From Bacteroidaceae bacterium (lineage in GTDB: Bacteria > Bacteroidota > Bacteroidia > Bacteroidales > Bacteroidaceae): a stretch of 59,443 nt of DNA. The stretch spans positions 1 to 59,443 of the forward strand of contig JAFRNY010000078.1 of the NCBI GenBank assembly GCA_017429945.1. Reading direction: 5' to 3'. Below are positions 18,098 to 26,927 of the stretch, piece after piece. Numbering within the stretch: the stretch's first letter is position 1; each line of letters begins with the position of its first letter. The notes under the pieces were generated by a model. The model did not search any database. It saw only the letters and a list, made by a program, of their open reading frames with translations, and had not been told where the DNA came from. The position numbers were made by a program, and so were the translations under genes.

Positions 18098-18130
18098 TAC
18101 GTTGTGTCTCTTTATGTTTAGAAAAGTAAA

Positions 18131-18212
18131 CCCTTAAGAGTTCATTGCAGAACCCTTAAGGGCTTTGGCCAAAAGTCTCAAGAGTCTCATGAGGGAACCC
18201 TTAAGACTTCAG
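18131..18212. repeat. 22 bp tandem array (CCCTTAAG) 3' of the susF-like gene
   Basis: Anchors CCCTTAAG at 18131 and 18153, GTCTCAAG at 18175 and CCCTTAAG at 18198, spaced 22, 22 and 23 bases. The core CTTAAG is a perfect dyad. The array fills most of the 121-base gap between the stop of the susF-like gene (18219) and the amylase start (18097). It has the same period as the arrays at 16236 and 41829 but an unrelated sequence. Confidence 0.75.
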
Positions 18213-18218
18213 TGAAAA

Positions 18219-19643
18219 TTACTCGATAGTACAGTAGATATTGTCGCTTGTCTTACGCGTAGGATACAACTTGATGGTCGCCCCAACAGCCGAGATATTA
18301 TCTCCATTGCCGACAAGATTGTTCAGTTCGCCACCAAGGTTAATTCCCCAATCGTTGTTGGCCGTGAATTTCCAGCCATTGGCTGTCACGCCGGCACCTG
18401 TTATTACATAGCAGAAGTTAGCGGCATCCCATGTCATCTGTTGGGCATCGTCACCAGGATTCCATCCATTGAAGTCACCTACCAGATTCATGTTAGTGAT
18501 GCGCACGGCGTTGAGTGTGAATGCTGACAAGTCGAGGCTGACGAAATAGACGCCTTCACCAGCCGTAGCCTTGATGTTGCCACCGCCGTCAGCAAAATCG
18601 CCACTGATGCCACCCGTAAAGGTGCCGCTGTTAATCTCGTTGTCCCAAGAGCCTGCTTCACGTTGGAATTTGAACTCGTTGCCCCAACCGTTCGGATCGG
18701 CGCAATAGACATAGCCCGTATAGAGGCCGTCGCCCTGATGTGCCAACTTCTGGTCGGCTACGCTCCAACCATCTGTAGCGCCGATGAAGTAGACAAATGG
18801 TTTGAAGTTGACTGCGGTATAGGCCCATGTGAGGTCTAACATATTAAAGGTAAGGTCGTAGAAGAGTGCACCTTCGACCGCCGTAATGACGAAGTTACCG
18901 CCGACATTATGGTAGGCGAATGTGCCATCCGCTTCACCAGCCGCCAGGCACTCACTCCAGTCTCCGCCGAGACCACTCTCAGGTGTCAACTTGAACTCGA
19001 CATTACTTCCGTCTTCGGGTGCAGGAATACGCAAAGTGAAGGTCGGGTTATCATAAGGATCGGAACCGTCGTTAGTAAGTTTGTAAGTAACGTCGGTGTT
19101 GTTCCAGCCATTAATGCTTCCAGTAAGGTAATAGGCGGGCTCGATGACTGGAGCCACAGGCGTCACCGTGAGAGCTGAAGTCACCGTGTTGGACTTCAGA
19201 CACGTTGTCTTTGCTTCTGAAGTGAACACCTTGGCATAGACGTAGAGCACAATGCTACGTGCTGATGGGCGCATACCATAGAAAGCATTTGTAGCGTCCT
19301 GAAGATCAGCGACAGCAACAAAACCATTACTTGCGATATCGACATCATATGTGGCTTCGATGGTTTCTTCGCCACTTTCATCTGTGGTGATCTTGGCCAG
19401 TTTGCCCACGAGGGAGTCAAACACATAGCCATCTGGGGCGGCAATCTCTGGCGTTACGACTTGAATGCTGTCACTTGCCACCTCGGCGAGATTTACCTCC
19501 ACGGCTCCTAATGAAGAAGACAGGAGGACCTCCACGGCTTCTTCGGGCTCGTTGCTCTGAGGACTCGACCAGTTGTCGAAGTCCTCGTTGCAAGAGATTG
19601 TCAGAGCTGCTATTGCACAGCCATATAATAATTTCTTATACAT
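18219..19643 (-). CDS. SusF/SusE family starch-binding outer-membrane lipoprotein
   Basis: A 474-residue surface lipoprotein with its lipobox ending at C18 (AALTISC). The N-terminal part is beta-rich with two Ig-like stretches. Three repeated carbohydrate-binding modules follow, each with a glycine- and aromatic-rich core: YYLTGSINGWNN, VYFIGATDGWSV and MNLVGDFNGWNP. Such modules bind alpha-glucans in SusE and SusF. The protein ends in DNIYCTIE. It is fourth in the susC-D-E-F order, 41 bases after the susE-like gene. It has no catalytic role; it holds starch at the cell surface. The family assignment is strong, and naming it SusF rests on position and on the number of modules. Confidence 0.88.
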   Translation of the reverse strand: MYKKLLYGCAIAALTISCNEDFDNWSSPQSNEPEEAVEVLLSSSLGAVEVNLAEVASDSIQVVTPEIAAPDGYVFDSLVGKLAKITTDESGEETIEATYDVDIASNGFVAVADLQDATNAFYGMRPSARSIVLYVYAKVFTSEAKTTCLKSNTVTSALTVTPVAPVIEPAYYLTGSINGWNNTDVTYKLTNDGSDPYDNPTFTLRIPAPEDGSNVEFKLTPESGLGGDWSECLAAGEADGTFAYHNVGGNFVITAVEGALFYDLTFNMLDLTWAYTAVNFKPFVYFIGATDGWSVADQKLAHQGDGLYTGYVYCADPNGWGNEFKFQREAGSWDNEINSGTFTGGISGDFADGGGNIKATAGEGVYFVSLDLSAFTLNAVRITNMNLVGDFNGWNPGDDAQQMTWDAANFCYVITGAGVTANGWKFTANNDWGINLGGELNNLVGNGDNISAVGATIKLYPTRKTSDNIYCTIE

Positions 19644-19684
19644 ATTCTAATAAATGTAAAATGTGAAATGTAAAATGTTAATGA

Positions 19685-20875
19685 CTAATTGCTAACTCTC
19701 ACGAAGCGGAAGAGACCAGTAATGTCATTGAAGTAGATGTTGAAGTTTCCGCCCTCGGAGATATAGAGGTTATCGCCATTGCCGACTCCTGTGCCATAGT
19801 AACCGTAGGAGAGGGTAGAGAGCTTGCCACCCCAGTTGAAGTCCCATGAGCCAGACTGCTTGAACTTCACTTCGGCACCTGTCTCGAGATCGATATTGAT
19901 GAACCAGTCATGGTTCTCACAGACAGTTGTGGCAGGAGCCAATGCCGTGTCACCCCAGCCATTGAACGATCCTGAGATTGCGATGCCATCAAAGACTTTG
20001 GCAGAGCCAGAGTACTCTGTGATGACGGGCGTGTTGGTCTTGGTGTCAAGCGTGATAAGATAAACGCCATCGCTCGGCACGCTGATATTGGCAGAGCCGC
20101 CATCGTTGACCTTATACTTGCCGAAGCTGTCGCCCTGACCGATTTGCACAGCCCAGTTATCATCGGGCGAGCCGCGGAATTTGAAGCCAGCGGAGGTAAG
20201 ATAGCCAGCCCAGAGAATCTCGCCAGTTCCAGTAGCATAATCATAGTCGCTGTTCTGGCTGAGGTACATGGGCAGACAGCCCGTAGGAACTGCATTACCC
20301 CAAGATCCGTCGCCAATGCAAGATCCAGTCAGATACCACAAGATCGGGTCGGCAGCGACGAGAGTCTGGAAATAAGGAGATGTCTGTACCTTGACGACAT
20401 TAGAGTAGATAACATCGGTGGATGGTGTCTGAGCCGAAATGCGGAAAAAGACATTAACAAGTGCAGGCACGTCAGCTGCAGATGAAGCCCCAAGCAACGT
20501 CATAAGGTTACGGTTGATATCGGCGACATCAATGGAATCGCGGCACACGCTGAGCGGTTCGTCCTCCTGAATGTAGTTGGGAACGGTATTGCCTTCCTCA
20601 TCAACAGTTGATGTAAACTGTTCATCGAGCGCATATTGGACGTAGTAAGTCACAGCAGCGGGGAAGCCACCATAGTCTGGTTGCGACCAAGTGATGACGA
20701 GCGGATCTTTAGTATTTTCAAGATCCAGCACGGAAGCTGCCACATACGGAGTGTTAAGCACGAAGCTCTCTGGCATATGGAGGGTTGGATTGGAACCGTT
20801 GTCGTCAGAACATGACGAGAAAGCGACCAGACCGAGCCCAACAAGCATAGGTGCAATGATATATTTAAGTTTCAT
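19685..20875 (-). CDS. SusE-like starch-binding outer-membrane lipoprotein
   Basis: A 396-residue lipoprotein with lipobox ending at C22 (LVAFSSC). Residues 30-160 form the fibronectin/Ig-like N-terminal domain of the SusE family (FVLNTPYVAASVLDL, LVITWSQPDYGG, VTYYVQYALDE). Two starch-binding modules follow: WYLTGSCIGDGSW and IAISGSFNGWGD. It ends in TGLFRFVRVSN. It is third in the sus operon, 21 bases after susD. It is shorter than the susF-like protein because it has two binding modules rather than three. Its role is non-catalytic starch binding next to SusC/SusD. Confidence 0.88.
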   Translation of the reverse strand: MKLKYIIAPMLVGLGLVAFSSCSDDNGSNPTLHMPESFVLNTPYVAASVLDLENTKDPLVITWSQPDYGGFPAAVTYYVQYALDEQFTSTVDEEGNTVPNYIQEDEPLSVCRDSIDVADINRNLMTLLGASSAADVPALVNVFFRISAQTPSTDVIYSNVVKVQTSPYFQTLVAADPILWYLTGSCIGDGSWGNAVPTGCLPMYLSQNSDYDYATGTGEILWAGYLTSAGFKFRGSPDDNWAVQIGQGDSFGKYKVNDGGSANISVPSDGVYLITLDTKTNTPVITEYSGSAKVFDGIAISGSFNGWGDTALAPATTVCENHDWFINIDLETGAEVKFKQSGSWDFNWGGKLSTLSYGYYGTGVGNGDNLYISEGGNFNIYFNDITGLFRFVRVSN

Positions 20876-20896
20876 AGTTGTTACTGTTTTTTCTGA

Positions 20897-22489
20897 TTAA
20901 TAACCAGCATTCTGCTTGAGATTCGTATTCACGTCGAGGTCTGTTGCGGGCAAACCATAGACATTGAAGTTAGAAGAGAAGGAACCACCTGTGGGAACGC
21001 CATTCATGAATTCCCAGAGGTACTCGGATTGCCCGCCAAATCGTCCAAAGCGTACGAGGTCCATACGACGACGTCCTTCGAACCAGAATTCACGTGACCA
21101 CTCATCGAGGACATCGTCGAGTGTATAGGTGGCTTCCTGCTTTGCATTGGCGCGTTCACGCAGCTTGTTGATATAGGCTGTGGCCGTCGGGTTCTGTCCG
21201 TTCTTGCGGATAGAAGCCTCAGCGTATGTAAGGTAAGCCTCAGCAACACGAAGCAACGGCAGGTCAGTGTCTACGAAATTAATAGCGCTGGCAGCCTTGC
21301 CGTCGGAACGCACATTACGGAACTTGACGCAACTAAAGCCTTCGTCGGCCTTCTCTTCCGTGAGATACTGCTTATAGCCCTTGCTGTAGAAGAGAGCGCG
21401 GTCATCATTGGCCTTAGCTATCATCTCGGCGAGGTCGTCGGTCTGTGGTGCTTCAGTACTGCCAAAGAATTTCTCGACGAGTTTACCTTTCACGCGAGCA
21501 CACTTGGTCCAGCTGTGATTGGTTCCAGAAGGAACGGCCATATCTTCATTCTCGCCATAGCTTGCGAACACGAGGAAGTTCATCGCGTCATAGCTTTGGG
21601 TCTGCAGTCCGTCCATCAGGGTAGGAAGAACAGCTTCGTACTGTGCACCATTCTCGTTGTTGTCAGCAAGGAAGAGAAGTTGGTAAGCCGAGTAACCGTT
21701 CTTACCATTCATGTTGAGGTGGTAGTAGGAACTATTGATTACTTTCTCTGCATATTCCATAGCCTCGGCCCATTTCTCGGCACCAGTGTAAACCTGAGCA
21801 TTGAGGTAGAGGCGGGCCAGAAGCAGGTTGGCAGCAGCCTTGTCCACACGGCCATAAGTGTTGGTGCCATCGTCGGCCAAGTCATTATAGACAGCTTTCA
21901 ACTCAGACTCGCAGAAGGCGAACAGTTCGGGACGGGTGTAGTAAGGAGCAAGTTCTGCCGAAACTTTCGTCGACATGGGGCCTGCACCATAGAGGTCCAT
22001 CACGTACATATAATTGAGCGCACGGATGAGCCGAACCTCAGCCACCTTACGCGCATCGCTGACCTGCTCGATGTATGAATTGCACAATGTAATCGTGAAG
22101 TACAAACGATAGTACATGGCAAACGAAAAAGTATTGCTCGCCGAGAAGTCGTTGTGAAGCAACTCAGGCACACCAGCGTCAGACCAAAGCCATCCTGCCT
22201 CATCGGAAGTGAACTCGTTGAGCGACCAAGCCATACGATAGAAACCCGACATACCCTCGTTATCGAAAATCTCACGTGGGATATCACCGTTGCCTGCGCC
22301 ACCCGCCTGACCCGTGAGGGCAAAGCTGGCATAAATCTTGTTGAAGAGGGCATCCTCGTCAAGCACCATTGTCTGCTGAGGGTTGATGGGTGTGACATCA
22401 AGGTCGCCTACGCATGAGGTCAAAGTCCCACCAACAGCCATCGCAACGATGGTTGCAGACAGAAAAGATTTCTTTATACTGATTTTCAT
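20897..22489 (-). CDS. susD: SusD/RagB-type starch-binding outer-membrane lipoprotein
   Basis: A 530-residue lipoprotein (lipobox LTSC, C26) that caps the SusC channel and binds the glycan. Family features are the N-terminal DLDVTPINPQQTM segment, the TPR-like helices (VAEVRLIRALNYMYVMDLYG; AAANLLLARLYLNAQVYTG) and the C-terminal LPLLRVAEAYLTYAEA, EFWFEGRRRMDLVRFG and GLPATDLDVN. It follows susC by 27 bases and precedes the susE-like gene by 21. Together with SusC it forms the transport lid-and-barrel unit. Starch specificity is inferred from the amylase, the SusE/F-like proteins and malQ around it. Confidence 0.93.
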   Translation of the reverse strand: MKISIKKSFLSATIVAMAVGGTLTSCVGDLDVTPINPQQTMVLDEDALFNKIYASFALTGQAGGAGNGDIPREIFDNEGMSGFYRMAWSLNEFTSDEAGWLWSDAGVPELLHNDFSASNTFSFAMYYRLYFTITLCNSYIEQVSDARKVAEVRLIRALNYMYVMDLYGAGPMSTKVSAELAPYYTRPELFAFCESELKAVYNDLADDGTNTYGRVDKAAANLLLARLYLNAQVYTGAEKWAEAMEYAEKVINSSYYHLNMNGKNGYSAYQLLFLADNNENGAQYEAVLPTLMDGLQTQSYDAMNFLVFASYGENEDMAVPSGTNHSWTKCARVKGKLVEKFFGSTEAPQTDDLAEMIAKANDDRALFYSKGYKQYLTEEKADEGFSCVKFRNVRSDGKAASAINFVDTDLPLLRVAEAYLTYAEASIRKNGQNPTATAYINKLRERANAKQEATYTLDDVLDEWSREFWFEGRRRMDLVRFGRFGGQSEYLWEFMNGVPTGGSFSSNFNVYGLPATDLDVNTNLKQNAGY

Positions 22490-22516
22490 TGTTGTAGTTA
22501 TTTAGGATGGGACGTT

Positions 22517-25500
22517 TTAGAAGTTAAGATTCACACCAAGAATGCCAATGAATGGACGCGGATAGATAGCTCCATCATAGCCTCCGCTGACTTCGGGGTC
22601 GATTCCCTTATACTTGGTGATTGTGAATACGTTCTGTGCCGTTGCATAGACGCGGCCATTGATGCTACTCTTGCCAATATGGTTAAACGAATAGCCCAGC
22701 GTGATATTATCACACTTGAGGAAAGAGGCATTCTGGACGAAATAGTCGGACTGTGACGCGACGTTGTTCATTGCCTGCCAATTCTTATCAAGCTGATATT
22801 TGACGACGTTGTGCCAGGTGTTGCCGTAGTAGACGTATGGCTTAGATACATCGGCACGATCGCCAGCTTCGATGGAATTGTACATATAGTTGTTCAGGCT
22901 TGCACGCAGTGAGAAGCCGAAATCCCAATTCTTGTAGGTCACCTTGGAGGAGAGTCCCATGATGACATCTGCATCGCCCTTCTTGTAGAAATACTTATCC
23001 TGTTCATTGATGACGCCATCAGCATTGCGGTCGACATACTCGCCGTAGCGTGGCTGACCATTTTCGCCGTAGACCTGTTGATAAACATAGAACGCACTGA
23101 CTGGATGACCTTCGGCGTAAGCCATTACGGCTCCAGAACCACCCGAGCCAATGGCTGCAAAGGCGTGGCCTATAGGAGCGCCATCGGTGGAAATGAGCTC
23201 ATCAATTTTGTTCTTATTCCACGTGAGGTTGTATCCGATTTCCCAATACCAATCCTTCGTCTGGATGGGGCGATAGACAAGTTGGGTTTCAACGCCCTGA
23301 TTGTGGAGCGAACCGATGTTGCTCATAATGCGAGTTGAGAAGTTGGAACCCGCAGCAAGATTAACCGTATTCAGAAGGTCTGTCGTCTTACGATAGTAGT
23401 AGTCGACACTGGCCGTAAAGCGATTCTTGAAGAATCCGAGGTCTATTCCTGCATTATAGGTCGTTGTCTTTTCCCACGTCAGTTCGGGGTTATAACCCTC
23501 GGGGCGATAGGTAATGCCTGTTCCTGTTATAGGATAATAGGCCCCTGAGCCGCTGACTGTATAGTTTGCGATGTACTTGTAGTCGCCAATGCCTTCCTGC
23601 TGGCCAGTGATACCCCAGCCGAGACGCAGTTTGGCATCAGATACATTCTTGGCATCTTTGAGGAAGTTCTCTTCGTTGATTCTCCATGCAAAAGCTGCAG
23701 AGGGGAAGAGTCCCCAGCGGTTGCCTTTGCTGAAACGAGATGAACCATCGTCACGAAGGGTGAAGGTGACAAGGTAGCGGTCGAGCAGACCGTAGTTCAC
23801 GCGGCCGAAGAATGAGACGAGGTAGTTCTCTGACTTATAGAGTGAGTTCTTGGTATCGAAGTAGTCGGGATTAACAAGTTCGCCTGGATGTGTCAGATGA
23901 GTATGCGGATAGTAGAGGGGATAGGAGTAGTCCGTCTTGATATGGAAATGCTGCCACTCATAACCAGCCATGACATCAATGTGATGAACGTCTTTGATAT
24001 CTTTCAGATACTGAGCGTAAGCGCTGAGCGAGAGGTTAGAGCGATCTTTCTCGTTCCAGCCCTTGCTGCCATAGTAGATATTGTTGGAGTAGTCATAAGG
24101 TAGCACTTCCTTGTCGCTGTGGCCATGGCCAAGGTTCATGCCGCCGTTGACGTGGAGATGCAAATCCTCGAAGCCATGAATCTTATAGTCGATTTCCAAA
24201 TTGCCAAGAATATCACGACCTTTTCCGATATTACTCTGGTTCAGAAGAGTGGCCACGGGGTTAGAGGCCGCAGTGTTAATGTAGCTGTGCGTCCAAGTTG
24301 CATCGCCGAAATCGGCTGTCGTTGGCCACTGCCAGAATCCTCCATACTCAGCGGCCTCGGGGCGGTTGTCATAGACAGGCTTTGTAGGATCCATAAAGAG
24401 AGCCTTACCTACAGCATCGGTATTGGCAAATGAATTGCGTTCAAAAGCCACCTTGGCATTGAGGTTGACGCGGAGATGATCATCGAGGAAACTCGGTGCA
24501 AGGTTCACGCTGGCCGTGTAACGATTGTAGTTAGAGGTTTTGAGCGTACCTTCCTGATGTGTATAACCAACACTCACGCGGTAAGGCATGTTCTTGAAAC
24601 CACCCGTCAGCGTGACATTGTGGTCAGTGTTGACACCTGTGCGGTAGATTTCGTTCTGCCAATCGGTGTTAGCGAACAGGTGCTTTCCAGAGACATCGTA
24701 ATAGCCGAGATTGGCGTATTCATCAGTAGCCTGCCAACCCGAATCGTCGCCTTCAAAGCCCGAAATGCGTTGCGTGAACTTCATATATTCACTTGCGCTC
24801 AGAACGTCAAGCTTCTTCACGTTCTTGCTGAAGCTGACATTGCCGCTATACGAAACCTTCGGAGCAGAGTTAGCACGACCTTTTTTCGTGGTGATAATAA
24901 TCACGCCATTAGAGGCGCGGCTACCGTAGATGGCAGTTGCCGAAGCGTCTTTCAGCACGGTGAAACTCTCAATGTCGGCGGGATTCACCATGGAGAGTGC
25001 GTTGGCTGAGCCTTCGTTACCGCCATAGGCATCGAGTGCTAAGCCGTCAATCACAATCAGAGGATCTCTAGAGGCATTAAGCGACGAGCCACCGCGTATG
25101 CGGATAGTAGCGCCACCACCAGGTGTACCATCACCAGGGATTACGCTTACACCAGCAATCTTGCCCTGAATCATGTCCTGAGCGCTTGTCTGCAACCCAT
25201 GGTTCATCTCGTCGGGCTTAATTGCAATAACAGAACCCGTCAGGTCATTCTTCTTGACGGTACCGTAGCCGATGACAACCACGTCCTCAAGGACTTTGGA
25301 ATCCTCCTGAAGTGTGACATTCACTACAGGGCGGGCTGCTACGGTCACCGTCTTAAAGCCCATGAACGAGATGGTAAGCTGGCTGCCTTGAGGCGCCGTG
25401 ATAGCAAAATTACCGTCGAAGTCTGATGTAGTGCCGCCTTCTTGTCCAATCACGCGGACGGTAGCACCCATGACGGGTTCGCCGGTATCATCCTTGACAT

Positions 25501-25603
25501 TACCTTTGACCTGAATCTGGGCAAAGGTGCCAAGTGAGATGAAAAGCCCACAAATGAGGGCGAGAATCCGAAGTGGAATTCTGGTGTTTACCTGCTTCAT
25601 CAT
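22517..25603 (-). CDS. susC: SusC-type TonB-dependent outer-membrane transporter
   Basis: A 1028-residue beta-barrel importer for starch oligosaccharides. It has a signal peptide (to about residue 28, GTFAQ), a carboxypeptidase-D-like domain (VKGNVKDDTGEPVMGATV), a TonB box (LEDVVVIGYGT), a plug with IRGGSSLNASRDPLIVIDG, and a 22-stranded barrel ending in aromatic LGVNLNF. The ATG at 25603 is directly followed by a second at 25600, and either may start translation. It is the first gene of the sus operon, with a -7 element TACATTTG (25714-25707) about 105 bases upstream and a LacI-type palindrome at 25771-25782. It is divergent from the lacI-type regulator. Confidence 0.95.
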   Translation of the reverse strand: MMKQVNTRIPLRILALICGLFISLGTFAQIQVKGNVKDDTGEPVMGATVRVIGQEGGTTSDFDGNFAITAPQGSQLTISFMGFKTVTVAARPVVNVTLQEDSKVLEDVVVIGYGTVKKNDLTGSVIAIKPDEMNHGLQTSAQDMIQGKIAGVSVIPGDGTPGGGATIRIRGGSSLNASRDPLIVIDGLALDAYGGNEGSANALSMVNPADIESFTVLKDASATAIYGSRASNGVIIITTKKGRANSAPKVSYSGNVSFSKNVKKLDVLSASEYMKFTQRISGFEGDDSGWQATDEYANLGYYDVSGKHLFANTDWQNEIYRTGVNTDHNVTLTGGFKNMPYRVSVGYTHQEGTLKTSNYNRYTASVNLAPSFLDDHLRVNLNAKVAFERNSFANTDAVGKALFMDPTKPVYDNRPEAAEYGGFWQWPTTADFGDATWTHSYINTAASNPVATLLNQSNIGKGRDILGNLEIDYKIHGFEDLHLHVNGGMNLGHGHSDKEVLPYDYSNNIYYGSKGWNEKDRSNLSLSAYAQYLKDIKDVHHIDVMAGYEWQHFHIKTDYSYPLYYPHTHLTHPGELVNPDYFDTKNSLYKSENYLVSFFGRVNYGLLDRYLVTFTLRDDGSSRFSKGNRWGLFPSAAFAWRINEENFLKDAKNVSDAKLRLGWGITGQQEGIGDYKYIANYTVSGSGAYYPITGTGITYRPEGYNPELTWEKTTTYNAGIDLGFFKNRFTASVDYYYRKTTDLLNTVNLAAGSNFSTRIMSNIGSLHNQGVETQLVYRPIQTKDWYWEIGYNLTWNKNKIDELISTDGAPIGHAFAAIGSGGSGAVMAYAEGHPVSAFYVYQQVYGENGQPRYGEYVDRNADGVINEQDKYFYKKGDADVIMGLSSKVTYKNWDFGFSLRASLNNYMYNSIEAGDRADVSKPYVYYGNTWHNVVKYQLDKNWQAMNNVASQSDYFVQNASFLKCDNITLGYSFNHIGKSSINGRVYATAQNVFTITKYKGIDPEVSGGYDGAIYPRPFIGILGVNLNF

Positions 25604-25706
25604 GCTTGTTGTTTAATTTAGTTAGTTAAATATGTTTGTATTCATTCTTGCTGCCGAAAGCCTGCCCTCAAAACGTGCAGGGGCGGATTACGTCAATTTG
25701 ATGCTG

Positions 25707-25714
25707 CAAATGTA
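25707..25714 (-). promoter_or_regulatory. -7 element of the sus operon promoter
   Basis: TACATTTG on the minus strand matches TAnnTTTG. The leader to the susC ATG is about 100 bases. No convincing -33 TTG stands at 19-21 bases, which would fit an activated promoter. Confidence 0.55.
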
Positions 25715-25770
25715 AGTGAGAGTTTGTAAAGGCGAAAACAACGTTGACACAAATCAATCAAAAGAATTGC

Positions 25771-25782
25771 GCAAACGTTTGC
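25771..25782. promoter_or_regulatory. LacI-family operator candidate GCAAACGTTTGC
   Basis: A perfect 12 bp palindrome with a central CG, the form typical of LacI/GalR operators. It lies between the divergent susC and lacI genes, about 57 bases upstream of the sus -7 element and 58 bases upstream of the regulator's own -7 element. Confidence 0.7.
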
Positions 25783-25839
25783 ATACACAAGCTTGAAAAA
25801 ATATTGCTTACAAATAATAAGCAGTCGGACACATTTATA

Positions 25840-25847
25840 TATATTTG
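25840..25847 (+). promoter_or_regulatory. -7 promoter element of the lacI-type gene
   Basis: TATATTTG matches TAnnTTTG and lies 20 bases before the ATG at 25867, giving a short leader. Confidence 0.5.
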
Positions 25848-25866
25848 CAGCTGAAAGCACCCGATT

Positions 25867-26910
25867 ATGAGCGAAAAAGCCAATATAACAATGAAAGACA
25901 TAGCCCGAGAGATGGGCGTGTCGGTAGCTACCGTGTCGAGAGCGCTGCAGGACAGCCCCCGCATCAGCGCCGAGCAGCGGGAGCGCATACAGGCTTACGC
26001 GCGCGAACATAATTTTATACCTAACGCCGTAGCCGAGTCGCTCAGGCGCAGCCGCGTGGCGCCGCAGAAGATCATCGGAGTGATAGTGCCTCAAATAGCT
26101 CACTACTATTTCTCTACTATACTCTCAGGCATGGAGGAAGAGGCGTCGGCACGCGGCTACAGCATGATTGTGGCGCAGAGCGACGAGCAATATGAGCGCG
26201 AGGTGAAGATCTGCGAGTCATTCCTTGGGCATCGCGTATGCGGAGTAATAGTCTCGCAGGCGAAGGACACTCTTCGCTACGACCATTTTCAGAAACTCCT
26301 CGACAACGAAATGCCCATCGTCTTCTACGATCGCATCTGCACTGGACTGAACACCAGCCGCGTCGTGGTCGACGACTATCAAGGCGCCTTTACTGCCGTC
26401 AGCCACCTCATCGAGACTGGCTGCCGACGTATAGCCTTTTACGGTTCGGACATGCATCTCGAGATTTCAAAGAACCGCTACAACGGCTACCGCGACGCGT
26501 TGCTCAAAGGCGGCCTCACGCCCGAGGCCGACATGCGATTCGAATGCGACAACCGCGCCAAGGCCGAAGAGATCACGCCCGAGCTGCTCCAGCGCCCCGA
26601 CCGCCCCGACGCGATCTTCGCCGTCAACGACGACACGGCAATAGGCATACTCTACACCGCCAAGCGCTTAGGTCTTCACGTTCCCGACGACCTCAGCATC
26701 TGCGGTTTCACTAACGGTGAGCGCGCCATAGCCTGCGACCCGATGCTGACGACCGTAGAGCAGCGAGGCCACCGCGTAGGCATAGAAGCCGTAGATATAC
26801 TTCTCGACCACGTCGAAGGGCGCACTGCACCCGGAGCCGTAGAGCGTCGAGTGGTAAAGACCCGCCTGATCACGCGTGGAACGACAAGAGAGGTGAAAAA
26901 TGAAGAATGA
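25867..26910 (+). CDS. LacI family transcriptional regulator of the starch locus
   Basis: A 347-residue DNA-binding regulator. The N-terminal helix-turn-helix (ITMKDIAREMGVSVATVSRAL) and hinge (AVAESLRRSR) are typical of LacI, followed by a periplasmic-binding-protein-like sensor domain (IIGVIVPQIAHYYFSTIL; FAVNDDTAIGILY; SICGFTN). It presumably binds a maltose- or glucose-type ligand and the palindrome at 25771-25782. It is transcribed away from susC and 17 bases ahead of the MFS gene, so regulator, transporter and malQ appear to be one transcript. Classical Bacteroides starch loci use the membrane regulator SusR; a LacI protein here is a different wiring. Confidence 0.93.
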   Translation: MSEKANITMKDIAREMGVSVATVSRALQDSPRISAEQRERIQAYAREHNFIPNAVAESLRRSRVAPQKIIGVIVPQIAHYYFSTILSGMEEEASARGYSMIVAQSDEQYEREVKICESFLGHRVCGVIVSQAKDTLRYDHFQKLLDNEMPIVFYDRICTGLNTSRVVVDDYQGAFTAVSHLIETGCRRIAFYGSDMHLEISKNRYNGYRDALLKGGLTPEADMRFECDNRAKAEEITPELLQRPDRPDAIFAVNDDTAIGILYTAKRLGLHVPDDLSICGFTNGERAIACDPMLTTVEQRGHRVGIEAVDILLDHVEGRTAPGAVERRVVKTRLITRGTTREVKNEE

Positions 26911-26927
26911 TATAAACACATACCATT

